A stretch of DNA of 64,000 nt from Hirundichthys speculiger. Taxonomy: Eukaryota; Chordata; Actinopteri; Beloniformes; Exocoetidae. Under the pieces are notes generated by a model, which saw nothing but the letters and a program-made list of their open reading frames with translations, was not told the DNA's origin and did not search any database. The stretch covers positions 186,001-250,000 of the forward strand of contig JAGFBZ010000899.1 of NCBI GenBank assembly GCA_018398805.1. Reading direction: 5' to 3'. The position numbers and the translations under genes are program-made. Numbering within the stretch: the stretch's first letter is position 1; each line of letters starts with the position of its first letter. Below, one piece after another: positions 33,263-45,440 of the stretch.

Positions 33263-34199
33263 CTGACTAACAAGCACTCACTGGAATCTGACACACTTCT
33301 TTGTAAAGCTATTCCAGATAAGGATTTTTTTTGTTTTCTTTGTAAATAGTCTACAAAACTTTCATCATGACAGTGGTAAGTTCTAAGTTAAATAAGCATA
33401 AACTACATAGATTTTCTTCTTTTTATATATATGTATTTTGGTCACTCTATAATTCTAAATGTGGTTAATTTCTTAATTTTGATTAGTTCAGAGATATTCT
33501 GCACTACCAGAAATGGTAATGAATATGATGACTGCTGACACTTCACACACATGAACATATGACAAACATAGAATATACATCTAAACCTTTATATCAGTAC
33601 ATTATAGTGCTTAAAAAAGAAAAATCATTGGAGGTTGAAGTAATATATTTTGTCTTTTTCAGTGTATGTTACTGCTTGACATTAAAACTTTTTAATCTGG
33701 CTGCTGAGGTGATCCACATCTTTTTGGTGAATATCTGTCTCAGTCACATTTAAGTATAAAAGCTTAACATCACTGACCTTCTTCGAGCTAATGACCCCTG
33801 TCATCACACTGGCTCCACAGCAGCACTTTACACCAGGGAGACAGTATAAACAAGCGCTTCGGCTGAACGGTCCTCAATCACCGCTACATAATGGCAGTTA
33901 CCTTGGCACGGGGATATCCGTCATCATCACCCAGCATTAATTTATCATAAGGGATGAAGCATAGGTAAGTGCAAAGGGACAAAACATGTCCCTTTGTATA
34001 GTATATCAGTGACAGGAGCTCCCTCTGGTGTGATGAAACACACTTGGATTTCAGTTGGTTATGGCATTGTAAATTTTTAAATTAGTTCACAATGACACTG
34101 ATTAGTTGACACTGTGTCATTCTTCATTTAGCATAAACAAAGCAAAACTGTAGAAACGATGAGTGGAAAGTCTAGACGGAGCAAGAGAGCGCTCTAAAA

Positions 34200-34470
34200 A
34201 GGGACATATTACAAAAAGAAACACCTTTCTTCTGTGCCTGGGAGCATTTTTTTGAGCATTTGCCCAGATGTTGTAGCTTCTAAACAAGCCTAAATCATTA
34301 CCTTTCCACCGCCGTGCTTGACAGTTGTTATGTTTGTACTGATATAATGTGTGTGGTTATTGTCAAACTCTGCATTGCACATTGTGACCAAACATCTCCT
34401 CTTTGACCTTTTTTGTCCAAAGACATTTGTCCAGTGTCATAACCAAGGATCTGGAGTAGTGTACAGGAAC
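34200..34470 (-). pseudogene. Tc1-like transposon relic
   Basis: The minus strand contains WTKKVKEEMFGHNVQC (about 34366-34413), matching the WTDETK.EMFGHN region around the second catalytic Asp of Tc1 transposases, and the complement of CACCGCCGTGCTTGACAGTT (34308-34327), the HGGG segment. It matches the plus-strand relic at 4005-4062. The next element, a LINE, begins at about 34494 and cuts it off. Confidence 0.6.
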
Positions 34471-34493
34471 AACTGTGTCAAGAATGGGTTCTT

Positions 34494-35765
34494 GATTACA
34501 GAACTGTGTGTCTGGTCGTCTGATCAGTGACATCGGCGCCCCCCAGGGAACTGTGCTGTCACCCTTCCTCTTCACCACATACACATCTGACTTTCAGTAC
34601 CGCACTGAGTCGTGTCATCTGCAGAAATTCTCTGATGACACGGCCATTGTGGGGTGTGTGGAGGGAGGGAGGGAGGCTGAGTACAGGGACCTGATCAGCC
34701 ACTTTGTGGATTGGTGTGGGGAGAACCACCTGCAGCTGAACGTGACCAAGACGAGGGAGATGGTGGTGGACTTCAGGAGGAACAAGCCCCCACCTTCCCC
34801 TGTCAGCATCGGTGGGAGAGATGTTGAGCTAGTGGACACATACAAGTACCTTGGTGTGACACTAGACAACAAACTGGACTGGTCTGCCCACACTGAGGTT
34901 GCATACAAGAAGGTCCAGAGCCGACTCTACTTCCTGAGGAGGCTCAGGTCCTTCAATGTGTGCAACAAAATGCTGCAGATGTTTTATCGGTCTGTTGTGG
35001 CGAACGTCCTCTTCTTTGCTGTGGTGTCTTGGGGGGCAGGCATCAGGGCTAAGGACGCCAACAGACTGAATAAACTCATCAAAAAAGCTGAGTCTGCTGT
35101 TGGCTCTAAACTTGTCCCACTGGAGGAGGTGGTGAAAGAGAGGATGCTAGCAAAACTGCTGGCTATCCTTGACAACCTCTCTCATCCCCTCCACAAAATC
35201 CTGGACAAGTTGAAGAGCAGCTTCAGCGGCAGACTCCTTCAACCCCGCTGCTCAAAGGAACGACACAGGAGGTCGTTCCTTCCTAGTGCAATCAAAATCT
35301 ATAACTCCTGGTTGTCAGGGAATAATCACTGCTGATTACTTCTGCCACTGCCGTCTGTTAATGCCACATTATCACTTTATTACATTATTACAGTTTCATT
35401 ATTACTGGTCTTGCACACTGTTTTTGTCTGTTTTGCACAGTTTTTGTCTACTTACTTTTTATTTAGTGTCTTGTTTTGCGCACTGTTTTTAGTCTATTTA
35501 TTGTTCTGTTTCTGCGCACTGTTTTTTAGTCTATTTATTGTTCTGTTTCTGCACACTGTTTTTAGTCTATTTATTGTTCTGTTTCTGCACACTGTTTTTA
35601 GTCTATTTATTGTTCTGTTTCTGCACACTGTTTTTTGTCTATTTATTGCCTATTTAATGTCGATTTAATGTCCTGTCTATTTATGTATATTTTTTGTATA
35701 TGCTGCAACGAGCCAATTTCCCCTCGGGGATTATTAAAGTATTTTTCATTCATTCATTCATTAAG
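34494..35765 (+). mobile_element. 5'-truncated Rex1/CR1-group LINE with intact C-terminus
   Basis: A single open frame runs from 34494 to the stop at 35333-35335 without an ATG start; the first usable codon noted is GTG at 34508, so this is a truncated insertion rather than a gene. It holds GAPQGTVLSPFLF (RT motif, about 34538-34575), the second catalytic motif FSDD (34628-34639), LNVTKTREMVVDFRR, YKYLGVTLDNKLDW, a thumb (SRLYFLRRLRSFN) and the C-terminal RCSKERHRRSFLPSAIKIYN typical of this group. A 430-bp 3' UTR includes a 36-bp tandem repeat and ends with CGGGGATTATTAAAG and (ATTC)n at 35747-35761. The absence of stops over 275 codons suggests a relatively recent insertion. Catalytic residues N-terminal to motif GxPQG are missing, so it cannot act alone. 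Confidence 0.85.
35478..35650 (+). repeat. 36-37-bp tandem repeat in the LINE 3' UTR
   Basis: Units start at 35478, 35514, 35551, 35587 and 35623 with G[CT][GA]CACTGTTTTT. The third unit starts one base late because of an extra T. The 85-aa frame LFIVLFLHTVF-repeat is only its translation. Confidence 0.9.
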
Positions 35766-35769
35766 TAAC

Positions 35770-36190
35770 AAAAAATCCTCAAAGGGTGCAGGAGACTGAA
35801 AGAGCAAAGATCCTGTTGGAATTATAAACCCAAACTGATAAACTGGTGATGGCGAAATGAATGCTGGTTGGCAAATTTCAGAAGAAGGCAGTCCTGATAG
35901 ATGTAGCAATCCTAAGACACAGTAACATCAAGAAGAAGGAACACAAGAGGCTTGGAAAACATCAAAGGCTGAAAGAGGAAGTAGAAGATATTTGGAAAGT
36001 GAAGGCAACGCTGGTGAAAGAGGTAATCTGAGAACTCAAGGCTGTGACCCCGACGACCTCCTAAACTGGGAGAGGGGCTCCAATGGACCCAAAGGACATC
36101 AGAGAGTCCAAGGAGCAGCTAAGATACTCTGTCAAACTGTCAAGCTTCCAGGCTTCTGGTAGAGGACACAAGCTTGAAAGATGACTGATT
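35770..36190 (+). pseudogene. LINE 3' end with restriction-like endonuclease, copy 2
   Basis: The plus strand reads RAKILLEL-TQTDKLVMAK (about 35795-35855), KKAVLIDVAILRHSNIKKKE (35882-35941), EEVEDIWKVKATLV (about 35974-36015) and, after frameshifts, an LKLPGLW-like end near 36150. This is the same C-terminal nuclease as on the minus strand at 20000-20200 (VVVDVAIP, NIRKKEHEKLEKYQGLKE). It lies directly behind the tail of the previous LINE. No RT sequence from this family is found on the far side of that LINE. Confidence 0.65.
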
Positions 36191-38194
36191 AAAATAGGAT
36201 GAAGTGCTTATACGTCATGATCATTGCAGGATATAAACGCACTGCAAAGGACTTTTATGTTCAGTGTGACATGGTGCAAACAGGCTTTGGTTTACAGATA
36301 ATGGCATGCTAACTGTAAGTCTGGTTGCTTTTTCAGACAGTTCCATGAAGAGCTCTGAAGAGGACACGCTTGTCTTTCACAGGAAGAGTTTCAGAGCAGA
36401 TGGTTGCCTGGATCTGCGAGCTCAGTGGCTGTACCCTTCTGCCCCTTTTTTGTCGCCCTGGCATCACGCGGCTCCTCCATGGAAGCTAGCTGACAGCCAT
36501 TCCCCCACTCGTCGGTTCACACGTCATGTTGGAGTCTGTCCTTGGTGTAGGAGGAGGGAAATTACAACCAGATTGCAGTGGAGGATTTGATGATGTTTTC
36601 TGTTAAAGATTTACACATTAAAGAGGCAGGAATAAAAAAAATTTAAAAAAGCAAACAGTTAGTAAATATGGGTTAAGGTATAAATTACAAAGCCTTTTGT
36701 AGATGTTAAGAATTATGTAAAAATTTGTTTGGAAATTTGGTCAGAAAGCAGTTAAGTCTTTTTCTAAACTTAAATCTGTTCAACCGATTCTTGGTTTACT
36801 GAATGAGAAATATATGAGGTTCAGAAGATCAAATTGGTTAATTGAGAATATATTGAAATAACAATCAAAGTCTTGTTTATACGAGATGCTTTGTTTTTAT
36901 GTGTCTGGTCTCCGTGTGCTGATCTGCCCTGCTACCATGAGGCCACCACCTGTTTCCCTGTCCTCTCCAGACATTTCCTCTGTGTGGTGAGGCACTTCCT
37001 CTTCCTGTTCTCGTCATATGTCAGACCCCAATACTTTTTCGTCATCACTACATGCCCATTTCCTTCCTATACAGACTCCCTGAAGACACTGTAAAACATT
37101 TTCAGTTCCATTGATTTGCCCTCGCTTACAATAGATTTGATTTTTGCAATTATGGAGCCATAATTATAGCCATAGCATCTGAGTAAAGCATGATCAGCTC
37201 GGCCTGTTTTGATATTTGCTGTTAGTACGTGAAAAGAATGCGCTCTATCTATCTCTGCTTCATTCTCCATCTTTTTTCAACTTGCTCTTTCTAGCTCCTA
37301 ATGTTTTCTACCCCATGGTGGCCTCTAGCCAGTCTCACTCTTATGTTCTTTAACAATAGAGAGGGAGGAGGTCACTTGATGCCTCTCTGAAGCTCGATTG
37401 AGCTGTTTTGCCCTCCTCATATTCTCTAATATACTGTGCTCCAGTGTTTCTTTTCTTCTGCTTTCCTCTCCCTTTTTCCATCCTTTCCCCTCCCTTCTCT
37501 TCTTGTCTTCTCCCCAGCCCTCTGGGTGAGGTTGTCCTAGCAGGATGTAACTAAGCTTGCTCTCTCACTGCCTCACTCCCTCACTCTCTCATGAGAGACG
37601 TAAGAGCTGACATGAGGCACATGACAGCATGCAGGTCCTTCAGAGATTTTGGAGAGAATTATTGACAACCCGTGAATTTCAAGCATAAAATTCAGACAAA
37701 TCTCATATATTCTACGTATCAGACTTCCCAGGGATTCTTTCACTCTTTAATTATTACCTGCTCCTGGTTTCTACCTTTAAAGCCCGCCCTCAGATGTCAT
37801 GCTTGTGTGATAATTGGGCTTTCTTTGGACTTCTGAGATTTGTCTTTTTACCCAACAACCTCTGTGAGCATCCTTTCAGTGTTTACTTCAGGTCACACCA
37901 CCATTTCAGGTACCGGCCACTCCGATTGTGCTAGAAAATATGCCACAAGACGAGATCCTACAATCTACAGTTCTTCTGAGATACATATCTAATACTGATG
38001 CAACTGAGCTATGCCAAGAGCTTTGTCTTTGTCTACATTACTTATGGTAAAGGTTGGGGGCTCAATCTTCTTCTGGTTCTGTCACATGAGGACAAATTTA
38101 ACTGTCAGAATTTTTTTTTTTAATTTGGCATTAATAAATTCATTTGTTTTCTATACAATGTTCTGAGAGCTCCCAGCTGGAGGTCCACCGCCTT
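36191..38194. other. No gene recognised
   Basis: The 94-aa frame at 36306-36590 has no domain or splice-site pair that I would trust. A pyrimidine-rich tract runs from about 37440 to 37520. No named repeat. Confidence 0.4.
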
Positions 38195-38330
38195 ATATAC
38201 ACTCACTGACACCACATTAGTTATACCTGTTCAGTTCGTCGCTGATGCAAATAAATAATCAAACGGTCACATGGAAGCAGCTTCATGCCTAAAGGAAGAC
38301 ATTGTTCAGACAATCACCCCAAATTTACAC
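38195..38330 (+). repeat. End fragment of a dispersed DNA repeat
   Basis: The phrase 'tatacactcactgacaccac' followed by GTTATACCTGTTCAGTTCG matches the widespread fish terminal sequence (ACTCACTGGCCACTTTATTA then GGTACACCTGTTCA). Only about 130 bp are recognisable. Confidence 0.5.
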
Positions 38331-41300
38331 TGAACTGCCACTTTATGCTCACTTCTCTGCTCTCATCCCTTCAGTTCTGCCACCTCCATAGACACATCTA
38401 CATACTATTTTCATATCATATGTGGTTTTGTGTGATTTGAATAGTTTCAACTTACTCTCATCTACTTTAATACTTTATGCCTTTGGCTTTTTGCCCACAA
38501 CCTGATACTTGATTCATGAACTTCCTTCAGTTACTCTGAAATTCTGTCTGGAAATAAACTCTGTCTTTGGGATTTAACTCCTTTTCCTCCATTCTGTCAC
38601 CCCGTCCATTAACAGCTCAATTAAGCAGTTTGAGTCCCCAGATAACACTTAAGAGACTTATTTGATATTAATGTTGTCGTTGAGTGATACGGCTCATACG
38701 CGCCAGACTCAAGAAAACATTGTTAAAGAGTATCGCCAAGGTTGAACCAAAGCACAGAAGCAAAAGAAAGAAAACCAGATCAAACTAAAAATCCTTCAAC
38801 ATTTACATAAATTCTGGAGCTAGTTAAAGTAACTTCCACCCCTATTTTAACCTGGAAGTGAAGCTTATCGTCATCAACATGTGTGATGCTCAGCCTTCGT
38901 CCCTCCACGTCTCTCCTGATATCCTGACACCATCCAGAGCAGCTGCATAAGGAGCCAACAGCTCCATAAGCTGCATGTGGAGTCAGCAGAGGAACTTGCC
39001 ATCAGGTCTTGATCAGCCAACCCCCTCCCCTCACTCCCTCTGTCCCAGTCCTGGACCACGTTGGCGGCCATGATGAATGATTCATTCCCCCCCAGCTGAA
39101 ACAGCTGACTCATCGCTGCATCTCAGCTCCATATTTCCAAAGTGGACAGAAGCTAAATTGCTTTACCAATAGTCTTGCCTTCTCACCAGTTCCAACTACC
39201 TTCTTGATCTGCTGCTGAATGTGCAGGAAGCAGAGTATCAAAATGTATTGCTGCAGCTTTAGTCATAATGGGCAGCAGTTAATTATTAGATGAGCTGTAC
39301 CAAGATCATTTTTCAGTGCAAGTGGTTTTAACTAAATTGCTGCCTTATGAGGTTCCTACCAATTGAAATAACCTGACCTGATCATTTATTAAAAATGTCA
39401 TCTTAAAAGCTAAGGTGGCTAGAGTCTAAAGTCAGATGTTTGTGACTGTCTGTATCTTTGAGGACACTGGGGTTGGAAGCTCTGTGTACACAAATATTAC
39501 CATAGTCACCCTCACTGTGTGACACCCCGAGATGAAGGACATTTTAGTTATGCTCCGCAGCATCAGGCTAATGGTCAACAGTAAATTTATTGCATATCAG
39601 TCTGTATTTGTGTCCATCACTTTCTTCTCCTGCAGTTATTATGGACATTTGAAATTCTGTGCCAGCTTCTAGACTAAGCGGGGAGGGATTACTCATCTGC
39701 CTCGGATATTGTACTCCTTGTACCCCTTTGCAGCTGACTTAATGAGAGTCAAACACTTTGTTGTTGTGAATTTTTCTATTCATCTATAGCAGGAGGAAAA
39801 GGTGCACCACTGAGGAGGGAGGGGAAAAAAATAAGGTAGCTTCTCTCAGCTCCTTTTCCTGCTGAAAAGGAATGACAGCTAATACCTGAGGGCACTTGCT
39901 TATCTCCAGCCTGTCAACACAGGCAGGCCATATCATTCAGCAGGAGCTTTGCTCAGTGGGAAGAAGCCATCTACCAATGGGAATAAGTCCTTCCTTGAAA
40001 ACAGTGATGCTCTATCGCTCACTGTGCTTCTGTAACCTTTATCATACAGTGTTTATGGAAGAATGGTTCCTCACTCTGCTGTATGCTGAGACTTTCTTTC
40101 ATTTCCTGATTTCAAAGCAAGGCTGAGATGTTCTCGGCTTAGAGGAAAACAGGATGAGGTGAAGAGGCAGGAAGTGCATTGTGGGACAAAGATGAGATTA
40201 TGGAGTGGGAAGAGGAGATCAGGTACAGATTCAAAAGATGTGCTGACCGCAGGTGGTGTTATTAATGTGTGTGTATATGAGAGCTCAGAAATGTTTCTTG
40301 AGCCAGTGTTAGGGATCACGTAAAGTGATGATGTAGTTTTAAATGTCTGTCCTCCTTTCCTCTGGCAAACATAAGCAGGAGCCCACTTTGAACCGAAAAG
40401 GTAGAATTTATTACTGCTTTCTGTGCAGCTTTTTGAGAACTCTGACCTACATATGCAAACATTTTAGAGATGTGTTGTGACACACCCACCCAGACACACA
40501 CACACACACTGCATACATCCTTATTGAATACTAATAAATGTATAATATAATTTGGCACCACTAAAAAGGACAGAGGTGAGGTAAAGTGAAGTGGAAATGT
40601 AAAATAAAGTGACACCTTCACAGATTCTTACTACATCAGCAACTTATTTTTTTTTTATAACATAGGCTTTGCAACTTTAAAAAGAGGACAAAAACAACAT
40701 TTGTTTTGATGAGGCCTTTTTTGCGTACTGTTGATGTGGCATTGATTGAATAAATGTGTATCCATAGGCTATTTTCAAACTACCAGCCTAAATCTTATTT
40801 TTAGCATATCTGATCACAATTTAATCTTCCCAACTGACCTTTTAAATTTCAGATTTTAAGCAATCAGATCCAATGTTTCCTTATCCTGACATTCCTTAAT
40901 CCACATAGTTTCTACGGTAACCTGCGCTCACAGAACAGATGTAAACGAAGCCAAAATGAAGGGTGGTGAAGAGTTACGAGAAAGCACCAGAGACAAAGGA
41001 CGCTTCTGTTTACTTCTTCATTTTGCACAGGTTTCTCTGCCAGTATGCCAGTCCGGGCAGGTTAGCCGTTAGCTAACACATAGTGAAAGCTAGCCAATGA
41101 AGTCACTGTTCGTGTCCAGTTGTGAATGTCACAAAGGTCTATTTAAAATCCCATTTGAACAGCCAGTCTGTTCAGATTGCATCTATGCATTTGAAACCTC
41201 CTCATACGCATACATCCGGATAATCTGTATATTTTGGCTGTTCAAGACAAATAAAAAAGTCCACCTGGATACAATCTAGATTTGCTAAAAATTGAATTTG

Positions 41301-42404
41301 GGCTGGCAGGGTTAACATAACTTGGTCTTGCGTTCAAGTGCAAGTCAGAAGACAACATTGCCAACATGCCAAAAACCAATTTATGACACAACTGCATTTT
41401 AGATAGAATGGGTGCTCGGAGGAAAATAACGTTTGTTTGCCTTTTGTTTGAAGAGCCGATGAGGATCTGTTTGATGCACCACAACACCATGACTAAGATG
41501 AAACAGTGTATGAGGAAAGCTGAACATCTACTCATTGTTTGAAATTATGAAGGTCCGACAATGTAATTTAGGTAACTTAGGTTTTTTTTTTTAAACAATT
41601 TCAATAAATTTCCATCTTCAAACAACATTTCAAAATTGGAGCAGTTAAAGACTGAATTATTCAACCTCCAAATGTGCGTCACCATGTTGGTGTGACGTCA
41701 GCTAAAATCCAGAGTTCAGTGACAACTCTTACTTTTCTGAGGTGGACATTGCTTTCTTTTTTCTTTTTTTTTTCCAAATACAATCAGTTGCCAGATGGCT
41801 CCTCCTTCTAGTAACGTATCTATTCGACTGTTTAAGAAGACTGAGCCTCTCCATACTGGTTACTAGTTCGTTATGCCAGCTCAGCCGTAGTCACTTCTAA
41901 ACATTATGGTTTGTGAGACCCCTTTGTGATTTAAATGATTCACTCATGGTCTCTGCTTTCAGGATCCTCTGTGTGCCAGACCCTTGTCTGTCTTTTTGGA
42001 AGAGGTTTTTTGTCTCCTTGTGTACTCACCTGCCTGTCACTCTAAAGCCCAAACCTCACTGGACTGAAAGGGTCTCTCCCCAAACCTTTTCCACCTTTTC
42101 ATCGCAAACTTTCTCATCAACAAGACAATGAACTTTATAAACCACCACCTGACGTAAGTGCTCTGGATTTTACCATTGAAATTTAGCACCAAAACCTTTA
42201 CAGAATAGGAAGATCAGTCATTTTTTCTGGCCCAGGATAACAGCTGAGGTCTTCTTATTTTCCAATATTTGTCCAGTTTAGTGCATTGACTGTATCGTCT
42301 GATGACAGCTTCTCAGGTAGGTTTAATTTGTAACTTTGTTCCATTCCCTTAAAGAATAATCACATTTTTTTTCTCTACTGACATGAAAATTTGTAGATTG
42401 TAGG
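38331..42404. other. No gene recognised; 4 kb of unassigned sequence
   Basis: Short frames only (76-101 aa) with no domains. A short (CA)n lies at 40493-40509 and T- or A-tracts near 40650 and 41581. I see no transposase, RT or splice-bounded exon. Confidence 0.4.
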
Positions 42405-42716
42405 AGCATAGTTGGGGGTTGCAAGCCAGTGTCTTTTTGAGCTTCTCCCAAGCCTGGAGAACTGCAGAGGGTTGTGTCAGGAAGGGTATTCAATGTAAAA
42501 CCTCTGCCAAGCTCACCATGCAAATCACAAGACCCATGAACTGCCAGGGTGGAGGCCTGGAAGAAGACTAAAGAGGATATTTTTGGATGCAGGGAAAGAA
42601 GACATGATATTAGTTGGTGTGGTGTGAGAGAAGAGGTTATGGAGGATAGGTTTAGATGGAGGCAGATGACTGTGGTGACCTTGAAAGAAAACAGCTGAAA
42701 GAAGAAGAAGTGGGAC
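42405..42716 (+). mobile_element. RTE-type LINE 3' end fragments
   Basis: Two pieces. First, 42410-42530 has 'ggttgtgtcaggaagggtat' and CAATGTAAAACCTCTGCCAA, a known 3' UTR phrase of fish RTE-type elements. Second, about 42538-42710 (GGAGGCCTGGAAGAAGACTA, GTGTGAGAGAAGAGG, and a final GAAAGAAGAAGAAG) parallels 57775-57950 in the nested RTE copy. The short purine tail (GAAG)n is typical. No intact frame. Confidence 0.6.
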
Positions 42717-42864
42717 CATAATTGATAAACTATGAGTCTTTGATTTGGCCAAATTTAAAGTTGAATTTGATTTTAGACACTATTAGAGGTGAAGCCTCCG
42801 TAGATTTTCTGCAAAAATTGAATAACAGAAAATACCGAATTAGATTAACCACATCACAACATCT

Positions 42865-42899
42865 TTAGGCAATTACATTTAACAAATGTAATTGCCTAA
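42865..42899. repeat. 16-bp perfect inverted repeat
   Basis: Arms 42865-42880 and 42884-42899 are exact reverse complements around a 3-nt spacer AAC. Confidence 0.95.
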
Positions 42900-43222
42900 T
42901 CTTTGTTGAATTAAAATCATTTGGATTTTGAATCATTTGGATTTTCTGCATAAAAGGTGTGCAGAGAGAAGGGGACATGAAAGAGCAAAGAAGACTTCCT
43001 AAGCATTTCGTTTAACCCCACAAAAAAGCCACCAAGCCACATCCTGTAAAAAAAAAAAACCACCAACCACATCCGTTTGAGAAAGGAACGACAGGTCTTC
43101 ACATTGTGGGACTTCTCACACATTGAAAACACATTCAAAATTAGAATGGTATTCAGAAATCCACCTTTATAAGCACAGTGCTGAGCTGGGGCGATTTCCT
43201 GATGAAACTGAGATGCCCTCAA

Positions 43223-43223
<1 letters not shown>

Positions 43224-43277
<54 letters not shown>

Positions 43278-43294
43278 ACACGCACACACACACC
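43224..43294. repeat. (CA)n microsatellite
   Basis: About 26 pure CA units then interrupted CA. Frames on both strands (HTHTHT, VCVCVC) are artefacts. Confidence 0.97.
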
Positions 43295-45242
43295 AAGTGT
43301 TTCCCAAAAAGAAATCAATGGCTTTGTGTGGGAGGTGGAAAGATGCCACAATCTGCCACTCAGTCCACTAAATAAGCAGACGCAGGCAGATGAGTTTTAA
43401 ATGAGGTAAGGATGAACTAAAACATTTGGTTGCACCATTGCTCTGGCCCCATAATAGGGTTCAAAAATATTTTTTTCATCTGAACTTACTGATCCTTTTG
43501 CTATTAACGTTTTATTTTCTGAGATCTTGTGACCCACAGACAGTTGATCTTCTTTGATATAGTGCCTATAGATCACTAGTAAACCTGACCCTCAGTAGCA
43601 GAACCACTGCCCACTTTAGAAATAAGTTCTTGTAAGCATTTTGCACAATGGCTCAAAAGTAACTGACATTAGCTTATTGAAGTTTTCTGACCACAAATCC
43701 ATACACACTTCCTTTCGTGCCACGATGTTTGTGAATGCTGGCTGTATGTTTCTAATCACTCTTTCACGTGTCACTGGGCTTCACATCTGGTCTTTCACTT
43801 GACCATTTCCACAACTCTTTGATACCTTCTGTGCGAACCCCTCCTCAGAGTAGTGAGGATCATTACACCGTAAAAAGTTCAAATTCAAGATTAACTTCAG
43901 CTGGACACCTTAACCCCTGGCTCACACATATACATATAGTGTCGGTGTCCATTGATTTTGAAGCTTTTCAGGTATTGACACATGTGTCAGCCAATCAAAT
44001 TGTGGCTACATAGTCTAATCCACGTCAATGAAATCATACATGGGGGTAGGTTAAGAGCAGCCAAAGGATCATGTCTATTAGCAAAATGGAGGAAAAGCTG
44101 ATTATTGCAGTGTGCAACCAGCTCATCTCATATGACCAGACTTATGTGGTCATATTGTGATACTCATCTCAAGAATGGCAGATTTTAACAAGGAATGACC
44201 CATATTGTCAAACACACCCTCCGTCAAGTGTTGCCATTAGTCTCTTGTGTGGGCAATGATCGTCAAGCCCTCTTTGATATAATTCAGACTTCATAGGTGG
44301 ATCATTAAAGTCGGCTGCCCAGTTTCCTGAAGGCAGTAAAACAATCCAAAGCAATGACATTTCCACCACCATACTTAATGTTTGGTTTGAAATTTTTCTC
44401 TTACCAAGTCTTGAAAGAGTTAAGACGTCTGCAACACTTGTAGGACAATACGAAGAACATGCTTCAGCTTGCGACCTTCATCGGGGCCATCATGAAAATA
44501 TTCAGTCCCAAGATTCAAGTTGGACAGATATAGAAATACAGGAAAAATTAAAATCAAACACGTCTGAATAAGTATTGTTTCTACTACAGATTTGCTGCAA
44601 AACCTTAAGTGATAGTTTTGAATTATTTCTTTACTAGAAGAGTCAATAGTTCAAACTCGACTGTGGAACGACAGTGATTCCATTAACTTACTTGTTATGT
44701 GACAAAGTTGTTTACTTCTCTCATTGTAAAGTCTCTCCAAGAATAATTGGTGTTGAATATCCAGAGTTTCTTTGATTTTTGCAAGTTAATTTCTATTTCT
44801 GTAACCACTCTAGCCATTCTTAGATTTACACAAAAGAATAAAATTGTCAAGGCAAGTCCCTTTTTACAAGGATCCCACCACGTTTGAGGGAGTTCTGCAA
44901 GGTCCTTGTCCACAATTTAACAGCATTTTTAGAAAACCGATGTGAATTTTCATTAAGACACATTAGCTGTTTCTGACTCTAATTTGTGCCTTACAAGGGT
45001 AATGCTGGGGATATACTTCTAGATTTGTTAATTAATCAACACTTAAAGACATTGGTATATACTGTATGTAAATAAGTACCTACCCAGGTTTGTTTGAAAA
45101 TACCAGCAGAAATGTAATCTCATGTGACAAGTCTCTGATCAGCCGTCAGAATGCTTTTAAACTCTTCTCTTACCTTCCATTTTTAATAATATGCATTAAC
45201 TGAAATTAAAATAATGACAACAAAATTGCATAGTGGGTACCT

Positions 45243-45440
45243 CAAAGGCTTGAACTGAAGGCAGCTGGACTTCCTTTTCTTTGTTCTTGAAGACGTTTAC
45301 CTTCACTGTTGAAGTCAACATCTTATAAGCCCGAAACCCCCCACCTGTCAGTTTGAATTGAGGAAACCTTCTGGATGAAAGATGAAACATCTTCAAGAAC
45401 CAAGAAAAAGCAGTCCAGGTGCCTTTGATTCAAGCCTTTG
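45243..45440. mobile_element. Fold-back (MITE-like) element with 57-bp terminal inverted repeats
   Basis: Arm 45243-45299 (starting CAAAGGCTTGAACTGAAGGC) and arm 45384-45440 (ending GATTCAAGCCTTTG) are inverted repeats with 48 of 57 positions matching by hand count and no gaps. An 84-bp spacer separates them. No coding capacity. The phrase 'ttcttgaagacgttt' also occurs in dispersed fish repeats. Target duplication is not obvious. Confidence 0.75.

Larger units (their letters stand above)
32791..34199. other. No gene recognised; simple and tandem repeats only
   Basis: Contains a (TA)n array (32951-33004) and a 32-bp tandem repeat (33172-33262), listed separately. No coding evidence. Confidence 0.45.
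42717..45242. other. No gene recognised; palindrome and (CA)n inside
   Basis: Holds a 16-bp palindrome (42865-42899), a nearby 14-bp direct duplication (ATCATTTGGATTTT, about 42906-42938) and a (CA)n array. At 44260-44560 'catttccaccaccatactta' and neighbours are weakly reminiscent of a minus-strand Tc1 relic, not strong enough to call. Confidence 0.4.

Noticed and set aside
35478..35650. CRISPR-like array
   Set aside because: The units are contiguous with no unique spacers, in vertebrate DNA; it is a minisatellite.
35411..35668. 85-aa hydrophobic repeat protein (LFIVLFLHTVF)
   Set aside because: Translation of the 36-bp tandem repeat in a LINE 3' UTR.
36306..36590. Possible coding exon (94-aa frame)
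   Set aside because: No convincing acceptor/donor pair, no domain, and His/Pro/Trp-rich random-looking translation.
43123..43375. THTHTH / VCVCVC frames
   Set aside because: Translation of the (CA)n array.
44260..44560. Additional Tc1 relic on the minus strand
   Set aside because: Only a few suggestive phrases; not enough to annotate.
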